Assembly: GCA_026260175.1 (NCBI GenBank)
Contig: JAKCWW010002087.1
Location: 22,842 to 61,924, forward strand
Length of the DNA stretch: 39,083 nt
Origin: Reticulitermes lucifugus
Lineage: Eukaryota; Arthropoda; Insecta; Blattodea; Rhinotermitidae
Direction: 5' to 3'
Numbering within the stretch: the first letter of the stretch is position 1; every line of letters starts with the position of its first letter. Positions 22,705-33,786 of this stretch are shown here, one piece after another. Under the pieces are notes generated by a model. The model had not been told where the DNA came from, did no database searches, and was given only the letters and a program-made list of their open reading frames with translations. A program made the translations under genes and the position numbers.

Positions 22705-22745
22705 CTCCCTGATGAGGCGGGTGGTCGCCGAAACATGTAGGAAGA
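22705..22745 (+). ncRNA. hammerhead ribozyme motif D, complete core
   Basis: CTGATGA (22709-22715), stem II GGCG/CGCC (22716-22719 with 22726-22729, loop GGTGGT), GAAA (22730-22733), then CATGTA. All conserved core positions (C3, U4, G5, A6, G8, A9, G12, A13, A14, U16.1) are present, with no extra base. ACATGT (22733-22738) is palindromic, so stem III fits a dimeric form. Cleavage is expected after A22739 (GUA). Stem I starts with CTCC/GGAAG giving three pairs, which is short. Such minimal type I hammerheads are known from Penelope-like elements and retrozymes; assignment to either is inference. Confidence 0.65.
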
Positions 22746-22749
22746 AATA

Positions 22750-23800
22750 AAGTTTACTGTTATGTAAAATATATGGGCAAATGTTGGGTTTATAAATAAG
22801 AAATACCACTTCATATGTTTTCTGTTCATTACTAGCGCGAAGACGAGCAGAGTGACATGTTGTAGTTAATAGCAAGATTTTCCTCTCTCTTCCTTGCATA
22901 AGAACCAAAAAATAGGGACCCGCCACCACGATATAAACTGTAATCAAACCCGTGAAGGTGACTGAGGGATTAAATATGTCGGTGATGTAAGGACTGTAAT
23001 CTAACTAATTAATTAACATGCCAAATAATTTCATAAAGCAGAGTCCTTCTTAAGAAGGTGCTATTTCCCCAACTGATCGAGGAATTCCCCGCATTTTACT
23101 AAAGCCGGTGGTTCATTACCTTTCTGAAGCGGGTGCCACTTATTCCTATTTTGAGGTAGATCAATCCAAACCACATCATTGCACCCAATTTAAGATGTCT
23201 TTCAATATTATCCCCCCATCTACATCTAGAACTTCCAAGTCAGAAGTACACAAAGTTAATGTCAGACCCGTCAGTTTCCGGTTTCTCCCTTCCGACATCT
23301 TTTGCACTCACCGTCATGTTTTCGAAACCATTCCAGAAGCTACCTCGGAAGTAAATTGTTATAGATGTAAAACTGAGTGCTACTGCTGAGCAGGAAATGT
23401 GACACATTAAGTGCAGCTTTTCATAATGCGGAAAATGAATTTCCAAAGGGACGAATTTCAGATTTAAAGCGCATTTTCCTTCCACTCTTCATCAAGAGTA
23501 TTATGAAATTACTCGCTCTACTGCAGTTACAGACACATCTCATGTCGGTGTCCCACAAGCTTTTTAAATGCTAATTGTTTTAACTCATAAATCTGGCAAA
23601 CGTGTAAAAAGATACGAGCCCAGCTTTCACAGCAGTGATGGCAGTCAAATCCAATATATAACCACTATGACGTTACATGCATCAAGTTTATGTACGTTGA
23701 TGTGAAGCCTGTATTTCAGAGAAAATGTTTTGAATATCGAAACTGACGCCGGCAATACTTATTCAGATTTTATTCATACTACTTCTTCCGAAGGGAATTC
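22750..23800. other. no gene seen
   Basis: Opposing frames 23108-23389 (+) and 23240-23485 (-) overlap and show no domain. The DNA is unremarkable. Confidence 0.45.
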
Positions 23801-23808
23801 TGGAAGTA

Positions 23809-24282
23809 CAGTGAAGCCTCGGTCATGTGACATTCGATCAGCTGACATCCGCATTAACTGACCGGCTCTTCCAAATATTTGGAACAATTAGTGAAGAGGG
23901 GTTCCGAATTATTTGTGTAATGTCTTGAATACATCATTTAGGTAACATACATTATTTTGTTGGGGACCAATAATGTACCCTAAAGAACTACATTTAAAAA
24001 GCGAAGACACTTAGGCCTACGTGACTCAGATCAAGCTTCGTTAAATGGGTGGATCTCCGCACATACATTTAGGCTTTAGGATGTGTTAATTATTTTTTTA
24101 TTTTACATTAGAACTACATTATACATGCGTTACTTTTATGCTGAAACATTGCTTAGATTCTGATATTTGGCTTTCTAACTTCCCACTTATAGGCTAGGAC
24201 GAGGGCCTCGAAAAACCGACTTGTCGCCTTTTCCCACCACAAATTCCTTCCCTCATTAAATCGGATAACTGAGAGTTCACTG
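23809..24282. mobile_element. pogo/Tigger-like nonautonomous DNA transposon, 474 bp
   Basis: It begins CAGTGAAGCCTCGGTCATGT and, read from the other end, begins CAGTGAACTCTCAGTTATCC. TA dinucleotides flank both sides (23807-23808 and 24283-24284). The CAGTG ends, TA target and subterminal GACATTCG/TTAACTGACCGG-type motifs suit the pogo/Tigger branch of Tc1/mariner. There is no transposase frame inside, so it would have needed a helper. Ends differ by several substitutions, so the copy is old. Confidence 0.7.
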
Positions 24283-24550
24283 TATCTTTATGTATACCTG
24301 CATTGCCCACTTCTAGTTCCTTAAATACACGGCACACACAATTATCATATCCCATTAGGCATTAATTTAACATCAGTTTTTGTATTAATGTCCGTAAGGT
24401 ATGACTTAACAACTGATTACGCTAAATAATCATTTTGCTCAAGCGGACGTGACCTGGACAGCTAATATTGCTACATTAGTACTTGTAATGAAAGGGAGCT
24501 TTGCAGTACCTGGGGTATTTCTGCGAGACCTGAAAATTTCAAAGCGGTAA

Positions 24551-24800
24551 AAAAAGGTAAAGCAATTCCATTACATGCCTGGACAGGGCCTGTGGGCCCT
24601 ATAAGGTTAAGGCTCCCAGATTTCAAGACAATCAGCACACGAAGGTGGTAAGGTTCTCAGCCCTACACACCAGCCGCCTTTACCCTCCAAGGAAATATTC
24701 CTGGTACTCATTTCCCCTGTGCGGCCCCTTCGAGAATAGAACCCGCAACCTTCCGGCTTGTACTGTAGTGCCTCCAAGAACTGCGCCACCGTGTGTTCCT
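24551..24800 (-). repeat. tRNA-derived SINE family B, copy 3
   Basis: On the - strand it starts with a tRNA-like head: A box GGTGGCGCAGTTCTTGGAGG and B box GGTTGCGGGTTCTATTC. The body holds ATGAGTACCAGGAATATTTCC and GGTAAAGGCGGCTGG, ending ATTGCTTTACC. This is the copy with the clearest polymerase III promoter. The - strand frame 24607-24789 is a commonly seen spurious SINE translation. Confidence 0.75.
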
Positions 24801-24839
24801 CCCTGATCCTTTTAGCGTCTACCTGGACATAACTCAGTC

Positions 24840-24890
24840 ATCCTGAAGATGGAGGCAGTATTATTCTACTGAAATATCGGTGTCAACACA
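24840..24890 (+). ncRNA. possible hammerhead-like motif F, weak
   Basis: CTGAAGA (24843-24849), one extra T, a hairpin CAGTA/TACTG, then GAAATATC. The stem II hairpin ends in the G that would have to be G12, so pairing and core compete. The stem III palindrome would be AUAU. It is possibly a remote relative or chance. Confidence 0.2.
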
Positions 24891-25348
24891 GGATCCCAAA
24901 ACCCGGAAGACTGTCAGCTGATTAATAAGCCCCGTGAAACCTGGAAACTTGTGCTGCACTATTTGCTGCTTCCTGCACAATCACACTTAATTCAGTGATC
25001 AGCCTTAATACTGAATTATGACGTTAAATGCTAAGTTAAATTCAGGGACCGCAAGGCGCTCTTCTCGTGTTACCGAACTCGTCGTGCAGAGACAGATATT
25101 GCAAACCACTGTGAGCCTTGCGGAGGTTTCCTGGAATTGAGATCGAATTTTATTCTGCATACTCAGGGGTGAAATCCTGCAAGACTTTAATGACGTCTAC
25201 GTTATGCCGCCCCTAATAAAACCTCCACAGTGTAACACAATCGCTCTTGTAATTTTCACGTATTCTTTCCACGCTTTTCAGTGCTTAAAACGTAGAAGAA
25301 AACGCGGGAAAAATAAATGTGCAGTAAAGAAACAGGAGTGTTGTTTCT

Positions 25349-25655
25349 TTGGTTGGTTGGTTGCTTGGTTAGTTGGTTGATTGTTCGGTCGCTCGGTCGG
25401 TTGGTTGATTGTTTGGTTATTTGGTTGGTTGGTTGTTATTGACTGGTTGCTTGGTTAGTTGGTTGGTTGGTTATTTATTTGGGTGGTTGGTTGGTTGGTT
25501 AGTTATTTGGGTGGTTGTTTGGTTGTCTATTGACTGGCTGGTTGATTGGTTGATTGGGTGGTTGGTTGGTTATTTTTTGGTTGGTTGGTTATTGTTTGTT
25601 TGGTTGGTTGTTTATTGACTGGTTGGTTGGTTGCTTGCTTGTTTGGGTTTGTTGA
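25349..25655 (+). repeat. long decayed TTGG tetranucleotide repeat
   Basis: About 300 bp of TTGG units with many TTGC, TTAG, TTGA and TATT variants. A 69-codon frame (25409-25618) reads WLVGWLVG-like only because the unit is translated repeatedly. It is not a membrane protein gene. Confidence 0.9.
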
Positions 25656-27270
25656 TTTGTAATAGTGGTTAGTTAATTACTGATTATTAGGTTATTAGTT
25701 GGTCAGTCTTTAAATATTCGGTTATTTTTGTTAAACTGTTAATTAGCTTGCTAATTAGTACACTATTTAATGGCACTGGCTTAGTTGCGTGGGTCATATT
25801 CGTACTTGGTTGCATGATATGGGAATATGATCATGAAATTCTATAGCTGGTAGGAATTCATAAAAACATAATTGTAGCACTGGCCTAGAAAAGTCTGAGG
25901 ATTAACTAATTAAATCCATAGTGCAAACTCCTACTTGAAACAATAAAATTTCCTCAGCTAGTCAATAAATTTTCCTCATTTAATGGGACTCTTAAATTAT
26001 ACCATCGTGTTTACAAGAGCATGCCAATTTACATTGATTCGCTGATCCTTAAATCTGCATCTTTGGAGCGAGAAGATGTCTGTGGAAATTACACCCCTGA
26101 CTTCGGGTGCCAGAACTAAGTTCTACTTACGCAAGCAGCCACAAAAAGTTTGACGTGCCAGTGCCGGAGGCGTGGATACTAGGAGTAAAACTGTCATTTC
26201 CTGGAGAAATTACAAACTTGAGACGTCAATTGGGTTGAATAAACCACTCAAATGTGGTGAAGAGTTTTAACTACAGCAAGATGACCCATACAATTAATTA
26301 TGCGGAAATAAATACCTCTATGTATTTTTGACGTCATTCAGATGATAAACGTTTTACAATAATTTACGAATTGTAAAATAAAAGTGTTTAGATTGTTTTT
26401 GTCTGTGAATTCGCTTCTTTTCAGTATAACGGAGAATGTAGCCATGCTAAAATTTTACAGAATAACGTTTTTATTGCAAGTAGACCTATTACGAGCAATT
26501 ACTTAAACCTCAGGCCATTTTCTAATCGTTATCATTCGCCGTCTTTATAATCAAATTTTTAATTCTTTGTTGTTCCATTTTTCTCTGTATACTTTTTTCA
26601 AGACGCCATTCTGACGCCTCCTAATTGTGTGTGTTCTGCATATACCTATAAACATATGCTTATATCAGTTATCTGAAAATTAAATAGGTCATTGGAAATG
26701 TGTGGACTACTTATTAGGAACATTGTCATGGCCTGGTTATAATTTTTGCCATCAGATATATAAATTTTTAAAAATTGCTAGGAGAGTTTTATTCTACGGC
26801 GTATTCATATATTTGCTACTTGTCTGCCTTCATTTGGACTGCAAAGTCTTCCCTTGTACATTTCGACAAATCTCACTACGCTAAATAACTCGGCATTTAA
26901 TACACACATAATATCAAATATATCTTAACCCTTTAATGATCAGTGGGAATCATCCACGTCTTCGTTTTAACGTTCAGAAACTCGACATTTCGCCCAGAGG
27001 TTTTCAATTGGCCGTTAGTATAAAAATCGATAATTTTTCCGAAACTCGTCATGAACTTCCCATTTTATCAGCTGTGTCTATAACGTGAGGCATAAAATAA
27101 ACTTTTACATATTATTTAGATCATCTTGTTTAAACGGTTTAAAGTGAAGTTACAAGTCCAATACGAATGTTAAACTCAGATCTACCACCTCATTCATTAC
27201 CGTTTTAACCAAAGCTAACCCAACCATATCTTATCAAAACAAACGCTAATGACAACTGTTAGTGTGATCG
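25656..27270. other. AT-rich DNA; possible piggyBac-like end
   Basis: No gene. TTAACCCTTTAATGATCAGT at 26925 resembles the TTAACCCTTT start of some piggyBac-like elements, but I found no opposite end, so it is only noted. Confidence 0.4.
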
Positions 27271-27271
27271 T

Positions 27272-27498
27272 TGTATAGAGTGTTTTTTTACTGCCTGACC
27301 GATAAGCGCCGGCTCAACCCTCGGCCCGACGCTCCGCCAGCTTCGAGTCTTACGCCGTGTGTCGGGGAGGTTTATCAGTCGATGACGGGAGCTAGACAAA
27401 CGATCGCAGTGTTAATAACCTTTTAGAAAGTCTCATAAAAACTCACTAGGGCGTCGGGCCGGCGCTTATTGGTCAAGTAGGATAAAAAAACCTATACA
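27272..27498. mobile_element. MITE with GC-rich terminal inverted repeats, 227 bp
   Basis: The left end is TGTATAGAGTGTTTTTTTAC with CTGACCGATAAGCGCCGGC just inside. The right end, read inward, is TGTATAGGTTTTTTTATC with TTGACCAATAAGCGCCGGC inside. A further inner block, CGGCCCGACGC / CGGCCCGACGCC, is also mirrored. The interior is non-coding. The ends are offset by 2-3 bp indels. The target duplication is unclear, so I cannot name the superfamily. Confidence 0.75.
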
Positions 27499-28889
27499 TT
27501 CGAAGAATCTGTGTTTTAAATCCTGGAACAGCCATCCCCCAGCCCTTCCACGAAATTCGTATAAAACGGCTTGTACCGAACATCTGGTGCTTCAGCTGAG
27601 GCGCTGCTGTCGCTCAAATGACCAAACAGCACTAGAGATAACAGTTTGTGTCCACCGCCATTCATGCTATTAGAGCTAACATATCTGCCAACTGCCCTCT
27701 ACTCCCATACTGCAGAACACTTAATGACAGACAGTACAGAGAGCTCATTCTATGAAGGTAGGCATTTCTAATAATACGAGCATATTGTGTGAAATCGACC
27801 TCTGCGACGAGCCATCCTTCGTTGAAATGAGTCCTAGCGGGTGCGTGCGCCTAACTGTGTGTGACATATGAACCCCAAAACAGGCGTCCCAGGCCCGAAA
27901 TGGGCTGCAGCGACACAGAATAAAAAATTACCCGAATTTCATCTCCGTAATTTAATTTACTTACGAGTTTCATGTCACTTATTGATGCGACACTTGGCTT
28001 ATCACTGTCAAGGTAGAACACGATTTAAACGTACGCTCTAACAAAGTGACTGGGAAGAGACTTAACAACTGAAAAGTGTGAAGGTGGATCAAGTAACAAA
28101 AGACTTGAAAATGTAAACGACGAGAACCGTAACTGCAATAACATCTAATACTTTTAAGGTTATGAAATTACGGAAGATGAGCTGGGCGAGACAATAGCAC
28201 TGTGACAAAAATGAGAAATGTCCATCCAAAATAAATCACAAAATTTCATGAGATATGAGCACATGAAAGACAGAGATGTAGTAGGAGGAATACTATTAAA
28301 AATTCTGTTTTGTATATAGAAAGTTAAGTTTTAAGCTGGATTCAAATGGTTCAGAATAGGTCAAATGGCATATTTGCGGAATTAATAATAGTCCTTTTGG
28401 TTTCAAAAAGGCAGGACACCTACGGTTTAACCAAAACATTATATAGCCCTACTACTGGAAGTGATTTACTGTACCGTGTATTTAATGTAGGTAGGTAAGT
28501 AGATGTCTGTCAGTTTACAAAAGGCCTCTGAACACCTGTAGGGCAATGTGATGTGACAGCGGACTGCCTCCTTTCACAAAGTAGACCAACTACATGTTTT
28601 ACCCAAACCGCGTTAATAAATGGTGACAGAGTCTGAAGCAGGTATGCTATAAATCAGGCACGTCATAGCTCTACTCTCATGCCTTCGTCACGTTAATTAT
28701 ACGAAACTGAGTTGTGAATTACAGTACATGAAAATAAATTATTATGGCAGAGCGTGTGAGTAAGTATATTGTTCTTCATTCAGTCGCCTGAGAAGACACT
28801 TTCAGTCCTATTTATTGTGTGCGACAAGATAAACACTCAACTCTCCTATTTCAACGTATCATACGCTTATGTCATTACCCTTGAAGACT
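27499..28889. other. no gene seen
   Basis: A CpG-richer patch near 27780-27910 has no promoter elements that I could line up. The rest is AT-rich and featureless. Confidence 0.4.
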
Positions 28890-29005
28890 AAGACTAACCT
28901 GCATTACATTTCAAGATTCAGATCGTACCGTGCAGTAAACACTCTCCGTCTCGGTTATAAAAACCAATAAGTAAACCGCTGTTTGTTCTGAGATCCATAA
29001 ATATA
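28890..29005 (+). repeat. dispersed repeat R1, copy 3
   Basis: CGTACCGTGCAGTAAACACT, then CTCGGTTATAAAAACCAATA, then CCGCTGTTTGTTCTGAGATC. It matches 2911-3000 (+) and 1054-1146 (-). An AT dinucleotide repeat follows at once, which may be the element's tail. Confidence 0.6.
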
Positions 29006-30505
29006 TATAAATATAATTATATTCTATATAATTTTATCAGAATATTCCAGAATCGATTAAGTTCATTTTAGAAAACTAGACACAAAATATCTTTACAGAC
29101 TTTAACATAACTTTGCCTTAACTTTTGCGAAAATGATCAAACACGCACTTTGTTGATGGAAGGCTGATAGTGGAGAAAATATTTGTAAAAACTTGGCCAA
29201 GTTAGTAGCTATTTTACATAACTATTTTTTACCTAGGAACTCGATAATCTTAACAACTAATTTTCTTCTACCTGTAACAACATTCTGAAAAATACTGTAT
29301 CAACAGGACTGGCAAAAATTGCTTCATCATACGGCTGAATACCGTACGTATGACAAGTGTTCATAAAGATTCTAATAAAACAAGATTTGAAGTATGAGAA
29401 ATTAAATTAGTTGCATTTACTCATCACTCAATCCTGGATTTAGTTGTTGGCGCCATTGAGATATTTCTGAGAAACTTTAATTAAAATTTTATTTCATTCC
29501 GAAAACGAATTTATCTAGCGCATTTTAATGCACGCATTTTGATACTTTAAAACCAATATGAGATATCGTTTGCAGAACCCTTTACCCGAATAGGAGGAAA
29601 AAGAGCCTCAAGTATTTTGGTAGGCAAAATGTTTGGAAAAATAAATTGAAGGTGACCAATAATGCCAGTATGTAAATGTTGAGAACTAGAGAGATGAACT
29701 AGCATGAATGGCATCAGGACAGATGGTTGAAGGACCATATATTCTGGATATTTGGATAGTGTTTTCATAAAGTCTATTATTCTCAGTCAGCTTGTTAGTT
29801 GGTCACTAAGTTCCATTGCTCATACTTAAGTAATTTATTTGTTATTTTCTAAGTTCGCAAGTTGCTATTTGTATTTCTTAATTAGAAGGTTGCTTTACTC
29901 ATTTCCTTAGTTTCTGCCGGTGTCTTTTTTAAAATAAGAAATTGTAACTGCAAATATACGAAACAAATTTAGGCATATATCAGTCTCCGCGCAGGTCCCT
30001 TGTAACATATTTAGTATTTCAGATTGAACGAAATTAACCCCTATCCTTTCTGATTGGTAGAGGAGCAATAAAATCAACCCACAAAATTAAACCGTCCTTC
30101 CAATATTTTGTGTAAACATCCCTTTCCTCTCATTAGGAGCCTTCAATCCATTTATATTGTCAACAGTGGCTAGAGGCAGCTGGAACAGCAAACAGATCCG
30201 TGTGATATTGGATTGACGAAAGCAGAACATTCGGCACTATTGTTATTCTCAAATTTACCTAACCGCCCACACCCCACCTTTTAGTCTGCCTACCCACTCA
30301 CCCTTTATTCACTCACACAGGGCAACAATCCCGGGGCTTCGTGGCCTCGTAACTGCAGAGAGCAGCGTGTAGACCCTATCGCGAAATTCAACACTACGGA
30401 TTACAACACGTGGAGCGCACCACGTATGAGAGAACAGTGGATGAAGGAGGTGATATGAGGATGATATTAAAAGCGTTTTTAAGATAAGGGAGTTATGTGA
30501 ACGTA
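29006..30505. other. AT-rich DNA, no gene seen
   Basis: The frames 29547-29768 (-) and 30309-30509 (-) have no recognisable domain, promoter or splice context. Confidence 0.45.
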
Positions 30506-30511
30506 ACACTT

Positions 30512-30715
30512 AAGGTAAAGGTAAAGTTCTCCCTAGAATGGGCCATGAAGGCCCAGAGGGGGAATAGATCCATAGCTCTACTCTTTCTTTAACCCCGGCA
30601 CTAGATGGGGGTGGGTGGTCAACTCTACGCCCGGCCGCTTTACCCCCGGGGAAAGAGACCCGGTATCCATTGTATAGGAGGCTGGGTGGGCCCCAGGGGC
30701 AGTCTGGACGGCTGC
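30512..30715 (-). repeat. SINE family B, copy 4
   Basis: On the - strand: CCCAGCCTCCTATACAATGG, a CCGGG..CCCCGG palindromic block, GGTAAAGCGGCCGGGCGTAG, then GGGCCTTCATGGCCCATTCT and the end TTTACCTTTACC. This is the least diverged body of the five copies. The tRNA head is missing on the right side. The + frame 30605-30796 is a by-product. Confidence 0.75.
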
Positions 30716-30902
30716 GGAAGTAATTTATTGGCAGATAGCACAGATTTTATGATTGCCCTTAGTGGTATTTATATGCTGACCTCAATGTTTACGTAGTACA
30801 GATAAACAGATGTTAGTGAGAAGTTAATACTGCAGTTAGAAAACGATTTTATTTTGAGGCTCGAACTTATCTCAGCGGTGCTCATGAAGAGTACTTTATT
30901 GC

Positions 30903-31037
30903 TTGGTAAATAGTTACCAGCCTTTTTGAGGGTCTTTTGCTCATATTCTCACGGTTTGAGTAGTCTCCTTTTACTACTCAAACCAAGAAGAAGAAGAAGG
31001 CAGCAAGCTCTTCTGACAAACTGGTAAATATTTGCCA
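30903..31037. repeat. foldback with perfect 12-bp central hairpin
   Basis: The central stem is GGTTTGAGTAGT (30953-30964), loop CTCCTTTT, then ACTACTCAAACC (30973-30984). An outer stem TTGG(T/C)AAATA(G/T)TTACCAG pairs 30903-30920 with 31020-31037. Between them the arms differ, with an AAG microsatellite on one side. It could be a foldback MITE. A structured RNA is possible but nothing shows transcription. Confidence 0.6.
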
Positions 31038-31540
31038 AACGGCAATGTATCATATCCCAGAAACCTAGGATCCTCTTACATATTTAGGCATCACAAAATC
31101 GAAGATTATTACAGAATAGCTGCAGAGCTTAAGAAATATGGGCCCATTAGCTGTCTTGACATTCAGTCCTTTTCATTATGATATTATCCATATTATGTTG
31201 TGCTGTATCGATACGAACCAGAATAACATTTACTGTACATCTCGTAACTATTTTAGTAGACTCCTATCGGGACCTTGTGGAGATCATATATGGGGACGAT
31301 TAGACAGCCACGACCGCCTCATAAACGAATGTTCTTTGCGCAAAGAAACCGTAACACGAAAATTTCTGCGCAGGGTGTTTAAAGATGTATGCCTCGTGTT
31401 TGTTGTATTAACAGTCCTATATTCCGTCACCATCTTCACTGTGAGGGTCCAGCCCCTTCCGTACAGGAGTTAATTAAATTGCATCTGCAAGGCGACTGCC
31501 AGGCCAGTGATTAATTATGTTCGGCGTAATACGTCCGAGC

Positions 31541-31830
31541 AAGAGAGAGAGAGAAATAAAATGGAAAGGCTTTAAAGAAGAATGAAAGACAAAAGGAAAG
31601 AAGGAAAGGAAGGAGAGAATGGAAAAGAAGGAAAGGAAGGAGAGAATGGAAAAGAAGGAAGGAAACAAGGTAGGGATGAATAAAAGAAAGAAAAATAAAT
31701 TAAGGGAAGCAGGATAAAAAAGGAAAAAGGAAATTAGACAGGAAATATGAAAGCAGAAAAGGAAATAAAACAGGGACGAAATGAAGAAGAGGAAGAAAGA
31801 GGACGGAAGAATGAAGAAAAGAGAACTCCC
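31541..31830 (+). repeat. purine tract with a 27-bp tandem duplication
   Basis: Nearly 290 bp is almost all A and G on the + strand. Within it, AAGGAAAGGAAGGAGAGAAT-GGAAAAG repeats exactly at 31601-31627 and 31628-31654, with a partial third copy. The 119-codon frame on the - strand (rich in F, L and S) is a by-product. Confidence 0.85.
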
Positions 31831-33780
31831 CAAGTACTGTCCTGTGACATTTAAAACTCAGTGATTTTACTCATACGATTATTCAATTTCCTTGAACTTC
31901 GAAAGCACGTAGGAAACAAATAAATTTAGCTCTCCTTCAGAATCTTATTTCATGCCCGAAACTTCGGATTTCAGTTAAAATTTACATAAACAAAATTAGA
32001 GAAAATATAACTAATAGTAACAAGAAACTGAAATTATAAATGATACGTTTTCATAGAAAATGTACTAACGTTCTTAGGTGTAAGATGGACGCTAAGACAG
32101 CGTGCAACACGAAGTGCAGTTTCAAAGGTCTACACACCTCAAACCTCAGCACTTGACACAGCATTTCGGAGATATTTTAACTTTGGGCGTGAATGGATTC
32201 CATGATAATTGTGAAGTACAAAATTGAGAGATTATCAAAGGAAGAGGATGTGACTTACTACATACAAATGCCCACATTTTCTGTAACGAACTGAGTAAAA
32301 TTATGAAGACCTTGCTCACTCAAAAAGTCATAGGAATATGTTAGAATGGGACATTTGTCGACTAAGAATCATAAGTAACCGCAAATGTCTTGTATGACTT
32401 AATGTTACGTCACTGCAGCCAGCCAACACGAATTATCTTGCCTGCAGAAACAATAACATAAAAATCACTTTCAGAAAAGGAATATTTTCTCATGTCAAGA
32501 ATTTACGTTTCCACAGTTCTCGTTTAGTCGTTAGAACTGAGGGAGAAATCTGAACTCCATCTTTTCATCTTCACATTCACCGACTTTAACACTATGAACC
32601 CTGAATTCGCTCTTAAAATATTCAAAAATGTAGTTCCTGTGTCACGTATCTCCATTAGCAGGAAGTATTGATTAATTATGTTAAGGAAATTAATCTCTGT
32701 TTATTCTCATAATCATGCAGATAAATAAATACTGTGTGGACCAAAAGCAATAATCTTTAATGTTGAAGCATGTGATAAATATATTTACCACTGGGCTTTA
32801 GAATGTTAGTAATATTCCATCGTCCTCTTAAAGCTGAGTAACAGGAAATAGGTTAAGGAGGCGAATATGGCGAATGAAATTGTCGAACAATAGCACAGAA
32901 ATCAAACAAATATAGTCATGACAATTTCCAATTGAGTTATGTGTGCAACTTATATGAACGTATATGAACTTATACGTTTTTTGACCCAGACCTTTTTAAC
33001 GGTGTATCTTAACTCTCCTAATATTATTTCGAAAAAAATCCACTTCTGAAATTTCTTTATTAAAATTTTCCGCTTAATATCACGATTCAACGCACAACCT
33101 GTGGCAAGTTGTAAAAACAAAATATTCCACTACATGAACGAGACAAAAGGCCACTGTAATCAGTGTCGTTACCACTGTGTTTAACTTTCACTTATTCCCC
33201 AGCACATTGACTGGAAATAAACCAGTTTCACTTTCTGGAATCTTAGCACTTGGGAAAAACAAATCTGTTGCGAAAATTACATCAATGTCTTCAAAAGTAA
33301 TTTTGATGTGGGGATTCCAATTTATAAAAATCAATAATTTCTGACACAATACGATGTATTACCTATGAAAGGGTTTACTCTGTGTTGATAGTTTTGGAGC
33401 TAAAGTGAAATTATCAAGACAACTGAGGTATGCCAAATAATAGGAACTATTTAGGAAAAGTGTCTATTTCAGTGAAATGCACTTCTTTACTCTTCTGAAC
33501 AATCCAAAAAAATTGACTGGTGCCTAAATATCATGATCACTAAAAAGAGACTCAATGTAATCCATTCTGACGGCTTTGACAAAGGTCCGTTGCTTCCTGG
33601 TGTGGTTCTTTACAGAAAATACCCTTTGTGTAACGCCAAATTATAACAACATATAGGACACTTTACCAATTTCGAAGCCTGGGCCTATCCTGGTCTGCAG
33701 CAAGAAAAGAGTTTTTCACACACTGAGTCCTTTAGCCACCCTCCGAAACGTCGTGCACGTTTCCATACCTTATTACAAGT
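31831..33780. other. AT-rich DNA, no gene seen
   Basis: No supported feature in about 1.95 kb. Confidence 0.45.
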
Positions 33781-33786
33781 TTTATT

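Noticed and set aside
24607..24789. 60-codon - strand frame containing MSTRNISLEGKGG
   Set aside because: A familiar spurious translation of a tRNA-derived SINE; A and B boxes are visible in the same DNA.
25409..25618. Frame reading WLVGWLVGY, like a membrane protein
   Set aside because: It is a direct translation of the TTGG microsatellite, and the pattern follows the 4-bp unit.
26925..26960. TTAACCCTTTAATGATC resembling a piggyBac-like terminus
   Set aside because: No opposite AAGGGTTAA end was found within several kb, so it is not called as an element.
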